Shown here in pieces: positions 28,179-36,640 of a stretch of 64,000 nt of DNA (positions are counted from its first letter, which is position 1; every line of letters begins with the position of its first letter). The DNA comes from Pseudomonas taiwanensis. GTDB lineage: Bacteria > Pseudomonadota > Gammaproteobacteria > Pseudomonadales > Pseudomonadaceae. Below the pieces are notes generated by a model. It ran no database searches. It had not been told where the DNA came from and worked only from the letters and a program-made list of their open reading frames with translations. The position numbers and the translations under genes are program-made. Location of the stretch: positions 248,001 through 312,000 of the forward strand of contig NZ_QJRF01000061.1 of assembly GCF_013393345.1 (NCBI RefSeq), given 5' to 3'.

Positions 28179-30041
28179 ATGACCGTCACCCGCCGTGATT
28201 TCCTCAACGGTGTCGCCCTCACTATTGCCGCCGGGCTGACGCCCATGCAGCTGCTGCGTGCCGCCCCGTCCGGCCGCTACTACCCACCGGCCCTCACTGG
28301 CCTGCGCGGCAGCCACCCCGGCGCCTTCGAGGTGGCGCACCAGATGGGCTGGGAGAAGAAGAAGTTCGACACCGACGGCCTGCCGGTGGCCGAGGAGTAC
28401 GACCTGGTGGTGGTCGGAGGCGGCATCAGCGGCCTGGCCGCAGCCTGGTTCTATCGCGAGAAGCAACCGAACGCACGCATCCTCATCATCGAGAACCACG
28501 ACGATTTCGGCGGCCACGCCAAGCGCAACGAGTTCGAGGCCGGTGGCCGCATGATCCTCGGTTATGGCGGCAGCGAATCCTTCCAGTCGCCCAGCCACCT
28601 CTTTAGCGACACAGTGAACGGCCTGCTGAAGAAGCTCGGCGTCGACATCAAACGCTTCGAGACGGCCTTCGACCGCGACTTCTACCCCAACCTCGGCCTG
28701 TCCCGCGGGGTGTTCTTCGACAAGGAGAACTTCGGCGTGGACAAGCTGGTGAGCGGCGACCCATCGCCAGTGGTAGCTGACGACATCGCCCCGGAAAAAC
28801 GCAATGCCCGCTCCTGGCGCACCTTCATCAGTGATTTCCCGCTACCCGAAGCTGACCGCCAGGCACTGATCGACCTCCACGAAGCACCCCGCGACTACCT
28901 CGCCGGAAAAACCAGCGACGAGAAGGAAGCCCACCTGGCCAAGACCAGCTACCGCGATTTCCTGCTCAAGGACGTGGGCCTGTCCGAGACCGCGGTGAAG
29001 TACTTCCAGAGCCGCACCAACGACTTCTCCGCCCTCAGCATCGACGCCGTGGCGGCCTACGACGCCTACTACGTCGGCTTCCCCGGCTTCGCGGCGATGC
29101 AACTGCCGCCCATTGGCGAAGAAGCCAAGGCGGAAATGGAAGAGCCGTACATCTACCACTTCCCCGACGGCAACGCCTCGGTAGCCCGCCTGCTGGTGCG
29201 TGACCTGATCCCGGCCGTGGCGCCCGGCAAGGGCATGGAAGACATCGTCCTGGCGCAGTTCGACTACAGCCAGCTGGACATCGCCGGCAGCCCGGTGCGC
29301 CTGCGCCTGAACAGCACGGCGGTGAGCGTGAAGAACCGCGAGGGCGGCGTCGACGTCGGCTACAGCCGTGGCGGCCAACTGGCGAAAGTGCGCAGCAAGC
29401 ACTGCGTACTGGCCTGCTACAACATGATGATTCCGTACCTGCTGCGCGACCTCTCGCCCGAACAGGCCAATGCCCTCGCCCAGAACGTGAAGTTCCCGCT
29501 GGTGTACACCAAGGTGGTGATCCGCAACTGGGAGAGCTTCCAGAAGCTCGGCGTACACGAGATCTACGCCACAACCCAGCCCTACAGTCGGATCAAGCTG
29601 GACTACCCGGTGGACCTCGGCGGCTACCAGCACCCGCGCGATCCGAAACAGCCCATCGGCCTGCACATGGTCTACGTACCCACCTCGCCGAACGCCGGCA
29701 TGGATGCCCGCACCCAGGCCCGCACCGGTCGCGCCAAACTCTACGCGACGACCTTCGAGCAGCTTGAAGCGCAACTGCGCGACCAACTCCAGCGCATGCT
29801 CGGTCCAGGCGGTTTCGATCACCAGAAGGACATCCTCGCCATCACCGTCAACCGTTGGTCCCACGGCTACGCCTACTTCGCCAACTCGCTGTTCGACGAC
29901 GAGGAGGCGAGCGAAAAGACCATGCTCCTGGCGCGCAAACCGGTGGGCAACGTGACCATCGCCAACTCCGACTCCGCCTGGAGCGCCTATGCCCACGCGG
30001 CCATAGACGAAGCCCACCGCGCGGTGGGCGAGCTCGCCTGA
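28179..30041 (+). CDS. spdH: Spermidine dehydrogenase-like flavoprotein, Tat-exported
   Basis: FAD-dependent amine dehydrogenase of 620 aa, matching the length I recall for P. aeruginosa SpdH, which also lies near wsp. The N-terminus has a twin-arginine signal (TRRDFLNG, then a hydrophobic AAGLTPMQLL), so the folded enzyme should be exported to the periplasm. The FAD-binding motif is DLVVVGGGISGLAAAWFYRE with the second strand LIIENHDDFGGHAKRNEF. SpdH cleaves spermidine to diaminopropane plus 4-aminobutanal, or putrescine plus 3-aminopropanal, passing electrons to an acceptor. The neighbouring importer and two aminoaldehyde dehydrogenases fit this. An open frame upstream to 27870 is not used. 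Confidence 0.9.
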   Translation: MTVTRRDFLNGVALTIAAGLTPMQLLRAAPSGRYYPPALTGLRGSHPGAFEVAHQMGWEKKKFDTDGLPVAEEYDLVVVGGGISGLAAAWFYREKQPNARILIIENHDDFGGHAKRNEFEAGGRMILGYGGSESFQSPSHLFSDTVNGLLKKLGVDIKRFETAFDRDFYPNLGLSRGVFFDKENFGVDKLVSGDPSPVVADDIAPEKRNARSWRTFISDFPLPEADRQALIDLHEAPRDYLAGKTSDEKEAHLAKTSYRDFLLKDVGLSETAVKYFQSRTNDFSALSIDAVAAYDAYYVGFPGFAAMQLPPIGEEAKAEMEEPYIYHFPDGNASVARLLVRDLIPAVAPGKGMEDIVLAQFDYSQLDIAGSPVRLRLNSTAVSVKNREGGVDVGYSRGGQLAKVRSKHCVLACYNMMIPYLLRDLSPEQANALAQNVKFPLVYTKVVIRNWESFQKLGVHEIYATTQPYSRIKLDYPVDLGGYQHPRDPKQPIGLHMVYVPTSPNAGMDARTQARTGRAKLYATTFEQLEAQLRDQLQRMLGPGGFDHQKDILAITVNRWSHGYAYFANSLFDDEEASEKTMLLARKPVGNVTIANSDSAWSAYAHAAIDEAHRAVGELA

Positions 30042-30049
30042 CCGACATT

Positions 30050-30078
30050 CCGTGGCCCGGTCCGCCGGGCCACGGTTT
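30050..30078 (+). terminator. Terminator-like hairpin after spdH
   Basis: Eleven-base stem CCGTGGCCCGG (30050-30060), loop TCCG, CCGGGCCACGG (30065-30075), followed by only three Ts. It could end most spdH transcripts before the chemoreceptor-like gene. Confidence 0.6.
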
Positions 30079-30130
30079 CGCGCCGCCGCTTGCGGCGCCT
30101 TCCTGCCCCAACCCGTTTCGGTAACCCACC

Positions 30131-31276
30131 ATGCAGAGCAGTCCCCGACAGACCCAGGCGCCCACGCCGGAAGACGGCGCCCAGGGCAACTCCACCCTCG
30201 ACCAGGTCAAACTGCTGATCGACGGCCTGAACAACCGCTGGAACGAGATCAGCAAGGTTTCCGACGTGATCCGCCAGATCGCCAGGAACACCAACCTGGT
30301 AGCCCTCAACGCAGCCATCGAGGCCGCACGTGCCGGCGAGCTCGGACGCGGTTTCGCCGTGGTCGCGGACGAGGTGCGGCGCCTGGCCACCCAGTCGGCC
30401 AATGCCACCGCCGACATCGGCAGCGTGGTCGCCACCATCCGCCAGGAAAGTGAGAAGGCCCTGGAGCAGGTGCAGCGCGCGGAAAGTGCCTCCAGGGCAG
30501 AGACGGCCGAAGTCCTGCTGGCCCGCGAGGCGCAGCAGTTGCAGAGCCAGTTCGCGGTGATGGCGACGGCGCTCTATGGCCTCAAGCACTTCATCCTCGG
30601 CCTGCATGCCCAGGGCCTCGGCCCGCAGCGCGAACAGATCGATGCCGTGATGCAGCAATTCCTCCTGCAGAACCCCGGCCTGCTGGCCTTCGCCTGCGCC
30701 AGCGAACCCAACGCCCTGGATGGCCGCGACGCCGAATTCGCCAACCAACCAGGCTACGACCATACCGGCCGCATCATGGCCTACTGGAACCGGGGCGCCG
30801 GCGCCATCCAGCGCGAGTGCCTGGTGGGCTATGACGGCGACTGGTACGAACTGCCAAGGCGCAAGGGCCGCGACCTGTTCATGGAGCCCTACGATTACAC
30901 GGTGGCCGGTAGCACGGTATTGATGACCTCCTTCATGACCCCGATGCTGGCCGGAGGTCGCTTCCTCGGCATCCTCGGCGCCGACTACAGCCTGCAGCAG
31001 CTTCAGGAGCGCCTGAGTCAGCTGAAGCCGTTTGGCAACGGCCACTACGCGCTGCTGTCCAACGCTGCCCACTACGTGACCCACCCGGACGGAAAACGAC
31101 TGGGCACCCCGGCTAACGAACTGCCCGGTGATGCACGCAGCGCCATTCGTGAAGGCAAGTCGTTGCAATTCAAGGGCGCGGGCAACGCCATCTGCCTGCT
31201 GCATCCGATCTTCGTCGGCAACTGCAACGCGCCCTGGTCGCTGCTGCTGCAGTTCGATCCTCAGCAGGCTGGCTAA
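30131..31276 (+). CDS. Soluble chemoreceptor-like protein with N-terminal signalling tip and C-terminal Cache domain
   Basis: Protein of 381 aa with no membrane segment. Residues about 20-115 form a short MCP signalling hairpin, with the tip [32 protein letters not shown] at about 55-86. The C-terminal part (about 150-375) looks like a dCache sensor: WY at 238-239, PYDY at 253-256 and GILGADYSL at 280-288. In ordinary receptors the Cache domain is N-terminal and periplasmic; here the order is reversed and it would face the cytoplasm. It follows spdH by 89 bases on the same strand, suggesting sensing of an amine or an internal product. Methylation helices look short, so it may not be a normally adapting receptor. 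Confidence 0.87.
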   Translation: MQSSPRQTQAPTPEDGAQGNSTLDQVKLLIDGLNNRWNEISKVSDVIRQIARNTNLVALNAAIEAARAGELGRGFAVVADEVRRLATQSANATADIGSVVATIRQESEKALEQVQRAESASRAETAEVLLAREAQQLQSQFAVMATALYGLKHFILGLHAQGLGPQREQIDAVMQQFLLQNPGLLAFACASEPNALDGRDAEFANQPGYDHTGRIMAYWNRGAGAIQRECLVGYDGDWYELPRRKGRDLFMEPYDYTVAGSTVLMTSFMTPMLAGGRFLGILGADYSLQQLQERLSQLKPFGNGHYALLSNAAHYVTHPDGKRLGTPANELPGDARSAIREGKSLQFKGAGNAICLLHPIFVGNCNAPWSLLLQFDPQQAG

Positions 31277-31379
31277 TTCTTCTGTAGGTTCGAATTCATT
31301 CGCCAAGCAGAGCACCGCCCTGCCCTGTAGGAGCGAATTCATTCGCGAAATGGAATTGCATCGAGCCGACCTGACACAG

Positions 31380-31424
31380 CCCTCACCCCAACCCTCTCCC
31401 GGAGGGCGAGGGTTGGGGTGAGGG
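31380..31424. repeat. Near-perfect CCCTCACCCCAACCCTC palindrome
   Basis: Arms of about 17 bases, CCCTCACCCCAACCCTC and GAGGGTTGGGGTGAGGG, around a short centre, between the convergent chemoreceptor-like gene and cysteine synthase gene. A REP half-arm (GTAGGAGCGAATTCATTCGCG) lies just upstream at 31327-31347. Confidence 0.88.
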
Positions 31425-31451
31425 GGAAATGTTCCAGGCCTGCAAAGCGGC

Positions 31452-32435
31452 CTATATCCCCGCCACTCCCGCCAAGCTCTTTTCCGCCAGCCATGTCGGA
31501 TTGAACAATCTTCCCGCATAGAGCCCACCGCGATCACAAAGCAACGTCACCACGCGATGCCCCGGCCCCAACTCGCGGGCCACCTGCACGGCGGCGGCGA
31601 GGTTGATGCCGGAAGAGCCGCCAACGAACAATCCTTCCTCCCGCAGCAAGTGATAGACCATCGCCACACAGGCCGGGTCGTCCACTTGCACTGCATCGTC
31701 TATGGGCGTGCCTTCAAGGTTGGCGGTGATGCGGGTGGTGCCGATGCCTTCGGTGATGGAGCTGCCCTCGGCCACCAGTTCGCCGTGCTTCACCCAGTTG
31801 TACAGCGCGCTGCCCATGGGATCGGCGAGGACGATGTGGATGTTCAGGTCTCGCGCCTTGAGGAATCGCGCCACGCCCGCCAGGGTGCCACCGGTGCCGG
31901 TGGCGCAGACGAAGGCATCCAGCCGGCCGTCGGTATCGGCCCAGATTTCCGGGCCGGTGGTTTCGAAGTGGGCCTGGCGATTGGCGGTGTTGTCGAACTG
32001 GTTGGCCCAGATGGCGCCCGGCAGTTCAGCCGCCAGGCGGCCCGCGATCTTCTGGTAGTTATCCGGGTCCTTGTAGGGCTTGGGCGGCACCGGGCGCACT
32101 TCGGCGCCGAGCGTACGCAGCAAGTCGAGTTTTTCCGGGGACTGGTTGTCGGGGATCACGATGATGCAGCGATAGCCCCGCGCCGCGCAGATATGCGCCA
32201 GGCCGATGCCGGTGTTACCGGCGGTGCCCTCCACCACCGTGCCGCCGGGGTACAGCAGGCCCTGGCACTCGGCATCTTCGATGATGAAGCGGGCGGCGCG
32301 GTCCTTTACCGACCCACCGGGGTTGAGGAATTCGGCCTTGGCGAGAATGTCGCAACCGGTCTCGTTGCTCAGGCTTTCGAGGCGCAGCAACGGCGTGTTG
32401 CCGACGCTGCCGATGAAACCTTCGCGGATTGCCAT
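31452..32435 (-). CDS. Cysteine synthase A-like PLP enzyme
   Basis: PLP enzyme of 327 aa of the O-acetylserine sulfhydrylase (CysK/CysM) family, making cysteine from O-acetylserine and sulfide. The PLP lysine is in NPGGSVKDRAA and the phosphate/substrate loop in EGTAGNTGIGLA; the PLP-phosphate loop is CATGTGGTLAGVARFL. The sequence resembles the cysteine-synthase-like subgroup related to cystathionine beta-synthase, so transsulfuration cannot be excluded. Start supported by GGAGG. Last gene of a six-gene minus-strand run; it follows the K+ channel gene by 38 bases. Confidence 0.9.
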   Translation of the reverse strand: MAIREGFIGSVGNTPLLRLESLSNETGCDILAKAEFLNPGGSVKDRAARFIIEDAECQGLLYPGGTVVEGTAGNTGIGLAHICAARGYRCIIVIPDNQSPEKLDLLRTLGAEVRPVPPKPYKDPDNYQKIAGRLAAELPGAIWANQFDNTANRQAHFETTGPEIWADTDGRLDAFVCATGTGGTLAGVARFLKARDLNIHIVLADPMGSALYNWVKHGELVAEGSSITEGIGTTRITANLEGTPIDDAVQVDDPACVAMVYHLLREEGLFVGGSSGINLAAAVQVARELGPGHRVVTLLCDRGGLYAGRLFNPTWLAEKSLAGVAGI

Positions 32436-32473
32436 GCTGCACCTCCAGGCGAAGGCAGACGGACAGATACAGT

Positions 32474-32923
32474 CTAGTCCTCGGCGTGCTTCCGGACCCG
32501 TGCCATGTGGTGCTTGATGAGCTCCGAGACCGACGCCGTCATGACTGCGGTGGACACCCCGAACATGAGGATGCCGTTGGCGGCCTCCAGCGGCCCCAGC
32601 AGGCGCCAGGCCGGTGTCATGACCATATCGCCATAGCCGAGGGTCGCGAAGTTCACCCCCGAGTGGTAGAGCGCGGTGGCGAAGTCATCGAACTCGCCGA
32701 GTAGGTGGAACAGCGCTGCCCAGATGGCCATCTGGGCGAAGTTGCCCAGCAGCATCAAGAGCATCACCACGGCCAGAAAGGCCGCATTGCGCGCGGGCGA
32801 ATCATTCCCCTGCCAACGCATCCTGTAGCGCACGAAATACCTCAGGCAGACCGCAACGAAGTACGCCTGCAGCGCGAGGCAGAGCATCATCACGGGAATT
32901 CCGACCAGCAGATTGAGCAACAT
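32474..32923 (-). CDS. Small potassium-channel-like protein
   Basis: Membrane protein of 149 aa with three hydrophobic segments (about residues 4-30, 48-76 and 112-135) and a pore loop with the K+ selectivity filter TLGYGD at about residue 95 (SGVNFATLGYGDMV). This is the Ion_trans_2 type; four subunits should form a channel. No cytoplasmic RCK or cyclic-nucleotide domain is present. Start has GAGG. It follows the DUF2955 gene by 12 bases. Confidence 0.88.
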   Translation of the reverse strand: MLLNLLVGIPVMMLCLALQAYFVAVCLRYFVRYRMRWQGNDSPARNAAFLAVVMLLMLLGNFAQMAIWAALFHLLGEFDDFATALYHSGVNFATLGYGDMVMTPAWRLLGPLEAANGILMFGVSTAVMTASVSELIKHHMARVRKHAED

Positions 32924-32935
32924 GAAACGACCTCG

Positions 32936-33967
32936 TCAGGGCGTGGAGCGCCGTTGCCGGCGAAAACGGCGCCGGTCGATCAGGTAGACCGCAGCGCAGG
33001 CATACAGGGTGACGGCGATGAACAGCCCCATGCGTATGGCGAAGGCGGTGTAGACATCCTTGCCCGCTGCGCTGTCCTGCACCGACTGGCCCAGCAGGAT
33101 GATCAGCGTGATCAGGGTGTTGACCCAGAAGCCCGGCGTCTGCGCCGTGGGGCTGAGGCGATAGAGCTTGCGGGCCAGCAACAGGCCGAACAGCAGCATC
33201 CAGAGGAAGAACATCCAGAGGTGCGGAAAGAGGCTCAGTGCGCTCCAGAACAGCATGGAGAGCACGCCGCCAAGCAGGGTCGAACCCAGCAGTTCACGAC
33301 CGGCAGTGCGAGCACTGGTACCGCACACCTGCTGGCCGAGACTGACCGACTTCATGATCAGCGGCATGTAGCTGGCCGGGTCGATCAGCGCCAGGAGGAA
33401 GGCCGGCAGCACCACCAGCGCCGCACGCACCGCCACCCAGGCGGCCTCCGCCTCCTCCAGCAAGGGACGCGCGGGGGGCGCTGGCGGCGCAACGGGTTCG
33501 GGAAAAATCATGTGGCTGAACGAAACCACCAGCACAGCGAGCAGCACGCCCTTGCCCAACGCCTGGATCACCGTCAGGGCCAACGCGAATTCGGCCGTTC
33601 CGGCGGCGCTGATCATGGTCAGGCCGATCACCAGGAATTGCGCCACCAGCGGGTTTCCACCGCGCAATCCGTAGCGAAAGCACAGGTACAGGCAGAGCGC
33701 GACCAGCAACACCCCGCTCGCCGGCGCATGGCGCAACAGCGGGATCAGCAGCAGGCCCGTGGCGGTGCTGAGCATGATCACCAGCGCCAGTCCCGGTCCG
33801 GCCTTCAGCGGCAAGGGACGATTGCCGGCGGTCAAAAGGACCATGACGAAGATGGGCGTCAGGAACGGTATCGGCAGGGCCAGGCCGAAGCTGATCGCCA
33901 GGCCCAGCGCCGTCCCACTGGCCAGGCGCAGGGCGCGCTGGCTGCGGGGGTCGTGCTCAGTAGGCAT
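32936..33967 (-). CDS. DUF2955 inner-membrane protein, probable efflux component
   Basis: Membrane protein of 343 aa with about ten hydrophobic segments, of the DUF2955 / fusaric-acid-resistance-like group. These proteins usually occur with an HlyD adaptor and an outer-membrane factor, as here: the gene overlaps the HlyD gene by 11 bases. It is the likely inner-membrane transporter of a tripartite efflux system; the substrate is not visible (aromatic acids are typical for relatives). Confidence 0.85.
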   Translation of the reverse strand: MPTEHDPRSQRALRLASGTALGLAISFGLALPIPFLTPIFVMVLLTAGNRPLPLKAGPGLALVIMLSTATGLLLIPLLRHAPASGVLLVALCLYLCFRYGLRGGNPLVAQFLVIGLTMISAAGTAEFALALTVIQALGKGVLLAVLVVSFSHMIFPEPVAPPAPPARPLLEEAEAAWVAVRAALVVLPAFLLALIDPASYMPLIMKSVSLGQQVCGTSARTAGRELLGSTLLGGVLSMLFWSALSLFPHLWMFFLWMLLFGLLLARKLYRLSPTAQTPGFWVNTLITLIILLGQSVQDSAAGKDVYTAFAIRMGLFIAVTLYACAAVYLIDRRRFRRQRRSTP

Positions 33968-35087
33968 AGGACAGCCAGCTCATCATGCGAATGAACAGCC
34001 GACCCAGTGGATTGAGGAGGTTGCCCTCGCGGGGAAAGGCCATCACCTCGGCCTGGCCGCCGACCCGCAGGCCGCGCAGTTCGTCGAGTTCGCCCGGCAG
34101 GAGTTCGACGATGACCGGGAAGCGCTGGGCAGGCCGCAGCCAGTCGCGGCTGTTCTCCACCGACGGCAAGCTGCCGGGGGCCGGCGCCTGACCGACGCTG
34201 ACGCCATAGCCGACGCTGCGCACCCGTCCCTCGAAGACCCGCCCCGGCAGGGCATCCAACACGATCGCCACCGGTGCGCCGGGCTGGACGTGGCCCAGGT
34301 TGTTTTCAGTGAAGTCAGCGCTTATCCACAGGTCGTGGATGGCGATCAGGGTCATCACCGGGCTACCCGCCCCCACGTACTGCCCGACGTCGGTGCGCAA
34401 GTCGGTGATCAAACCGGCCGAGCGGGCTCTAACCTGGGTGTTGGCCAGGTCCAGTTCGGCTTTTTCCAGGGCGGTGGCGGCACTGCGCAACTGCGCATTC
34501 TCCTCTTCGCTGCCGCCCTGCTGCTCACGCGCACGCTGCACTTCGGCCTTCGCTGCCGCCACCTGGCTGATGGCCTGCTCGCGGGAGGCCCGCGCGCCTT
34601 CCAGGCGGCGCACGGAGAGGGTGCCCGGGTCCTGGCGGTAGAGGCGTTCAAGGCGTTCGCTGTCCTGCCGCGCCTTCAGTTCGTTGGCTTCGGCAGCCCG
34701 CTGGGATGCGAGGGCCGAGTCAATGGCGGCGGTACTCGCTCCCACCTGCCGGCGTACGGTTTCCAGATCAGCACGGGCGCGGTCGACGGCAATCCGGTAA
34801 TTCGTCGGGTCCACCTCGAACAGCACTTCGCCCACCTGGACGTCTTTATTGTTGCGAACGTGCACCTTGGTGACCCGCCCCGCCACTTCAGCCGCCACCG
34901 GCACCACGAAAGCCTGCAACCGCGCCTGCTGGGTATAGGGCGTGAAGCGATCGGCCAGCAGGTACCAGACCAGCGTCAGGATGATCACCAGGGCGACCCA
35001 GCGGGTCCCCTTCGTCGCGCCGTCCGCCGCTTTTGCGGGAACGGGCTGGGCCGGTGGTTCCGGTTTGGCCTGGGGCGTGTCGGTCAT
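33957..35087 (-). CDS. HlyD/EmrA-family membrane-fusion (adaptor) protein
   Basis: Periplasmic adaptor of 376 aa anchored by one N-terminal helix (ALVIILTLVWYLLADRF at about residues 31-47). It has a lipoyl half-motif (VAGRVTKVHVRNNKDVQVGEVLFEVDP), a long alpha-hairpin rich in Arg/Glu/Ala, and the second half (ARSAGLITDLRTDVGQYVGAGSPVMTLI). It bridges the inner-membrane component to the outer-membrane channel. Its ATG overlaps the upstream stop as ATGA. Confidence 0.92.
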   Translation of the reverse strand: MTDTPQAKPEPPAQPVPAKAADGATKGTRWVALVIILTLVWYLLADRFTPYTQQARLQAFVVPVAAEVAGRVTKVHVRNNKDVQVGEVLFEVDPTNYRIAVDRARADLETVRRQVGASTAAIDSALASQRAAEANELKARQDSERLERLYRQDPGTLSVRRLEGARASREQAISQVAAAKAEVQRAREQQGGSEEENAQLRSAATALEKAELDLANTQVRARSAGLITDLRTDVGQYVGAGSPVMTLIAIHDLWISADFTENNLGHVQPGAPVAIVLDALPGRVFEGRVRSVGYGVSVGQAPAPGSLPSVENSRDWLRPAQRFPVIVELLPGELDELRGLRVGGQAEVMAFPREGNLLNPLGRLFIRMMSWLSYAY

Positions 35088-36625
35088 GGTCGTTCACCTT
35101 GTTCGATTGGCAGCTGTGCGTCAGACGGTGCGTCAGGCTCGTCCAGCAGATCGCCCCAATCGGTACGTTGTTGCATCTGCTGACGCGTGCCGTCGTCAAT
35201 CAACGGTCCCGAGCGCTGCCAGCCCCCGCCCAGGGCCTTGTACAGGCCGATCAGGTTGGCCACCGCATTACTGCGGCTGACCAGGTAGTTGTCCTGCTGC
35301 TGGAACAGCTCCCGCTGGGCATCCAGCACCCGCTGGAAATCCGCGAAGCCTTCGCGGTACTGCGCCAGTGCCAGGGTCAGCGAGCGCTCCGCCGACTCGG
35401 CAGCCTCGCGCCGGATGTGTTCGCTTTCGAGCGACTTGATCAAGCCGGTGGCGGCGTCGTCAGCCTCCCGCGCGGCCTGGCGCACGCCGTCACGGTAGGC
35501 CTCGATCAGCTGTTGCAGGCGCGCATCCTGGACGCGCACGTCGTTCTTGATCCGCCCATGGTCGAACACGTTCCACACCAGGCTCGGTCCTGCCACCAGG
35601 TCCAGGCTGTCGGATGCGCCGTCCAGGGTCGACGCGCTCCAGCCGATGCTCCCCAGCAGGGTGATGGAGGGATAGAGGTCCGCCTCGGCGACGCCGATGA
35701 GTGCCGACTGGGCGGCGACCGCGAGTTCCGCGGCACGCACATCCGGCCGACGCAACAGCAGGTTGGCGGGGACATCCTGCAGCACCGCGCGATCCAGCAA
35801 TGGAATCAGGCCTTCACGCTCGCGCAGTTCCGGCAGGGGTCCCGGCGGCCGGCCCACCAGCACGGCCAGGGCGTTGCGCGTGCGCAGAACCTGGCTTTCC
35901 AGGTCCGGGATAGTGGCCAGGGTGCCGAGGTACTGGGTCTTGGCTTGCTGGAAGTCGAGTTCGTCGCTGTCGCCGCTGCGGAAGCGCCGCTCGGTGATCT
36001 CGAAGCTGCGCCGCTGGCGTTCGGCGTTGTCACGGGCGATGCGCAGGCGGGCCTCGAAAGTGCGCAGGGAGAAGTAGGTATCCGCCACCTGGGCGCGCAA
36101 CAGCACCAGCACGTCTTCGTAGTTGGCATAGGCGGCGAAGTAGGCGGCGTCCGCGGACTCGATGGCGCGACTGAACCGTCCCCAGAAATCCAGCTCCCAG
36201 GCCGCGTCGAAGCCGGCGCCGTATTGCCAGGAATGGCTGTCCTGCGGATTTCGGCCACCCGATTGGTTGCGGTCCAGGTACAGGGCATCGGCGCTGACCT
36301 GCTGCACTTGCGGATACCGGCCGCTCAGGGCGATACCGAGCTGCGCGCGCGCCTCCATGACCCGCAGGCCGGCAATCTCCAGGCTTGGGTTGTAGGCGTC
36401 GGCTTCGGCGATCAGGGCATCGAGGGCCGGGTCGTCGAACACCTGCCACCATTGGCGCAAGTCTGGCTGCGGGCGATCGAGGCTCGCCTGCTCGATGGCC
36501 GGACTGTTCCATTGGTCGATCCAGGGTTCGCGTGGCGTCTGGAAATCCGGCCCCAGCCGCACGCACCCACTGAGGCCGAGGGCTCCGAAGAGGAACAACC
36601 AGGTGGTTCTGCCGGCCATGTGCAT
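35084..36625 (-). CDS. Outer-membrane efflux lipoprotein (OprM/NodT family)
   Basis: TolC-like channel of 513 aa with a lipoprotein signal (lipobox LSGC at about residues 18-21). It has the family start VRLGPDFQTPREPW, the AWELDFWGRF motif and two OEP repeats with VADTYFSLR and EADDAATGLIKS. Start uncertain: ATGs at 36625 and 36619, neither with a strong ribosome site. It completes the efflux set with the HlyD and DUF2955 proteins. Confidence 0.92.
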   Translation of the reverse strand: MHMAGRTTWLFLFGALGLSGCVRLGPDFQTPREPWIDQWNSPAIEQASLDRPQPDLRQWWQVFDDPALDALIAEADAYNPSLEIAGLRVMEARAQLGIALSGRYPQVQQVSADALYLDRNQSGGRNPQDSHSWQYGAGFDAAWELDFWGRFSRAIESADAAYFAAYANYEDVLVLLRAQVADTYFSLRTFEARLRIARDNAERQRRSFEITERRFRSGDSDELDFQQAKTQYLGTLATIPDLESQVLRTRNALAVLVGRPPGPLPELREREGLIPLLDRAVLQDVPANLLLRRPDVRAAELAVAAQSALIGVAEADLYPSITLLGSIGWSASTLDGASDSLDLVAGPSLVWNVFDHGRIKNDVRVQDARLQQLIEAYRDGVRQAAREADDAATGLIKSLESEHIRREAAESAERSLTLALAQYREGFADFQRVLDAQRELFQQQDNYLVSRSNAVANLIGLYKALGGGWQRSGPLIDDGTRQQMQQRTDWGDLLDEPDAPSDAQLPIEQGERP

Positions 36626-36640
36626 GGAACGGTCGGAGCG

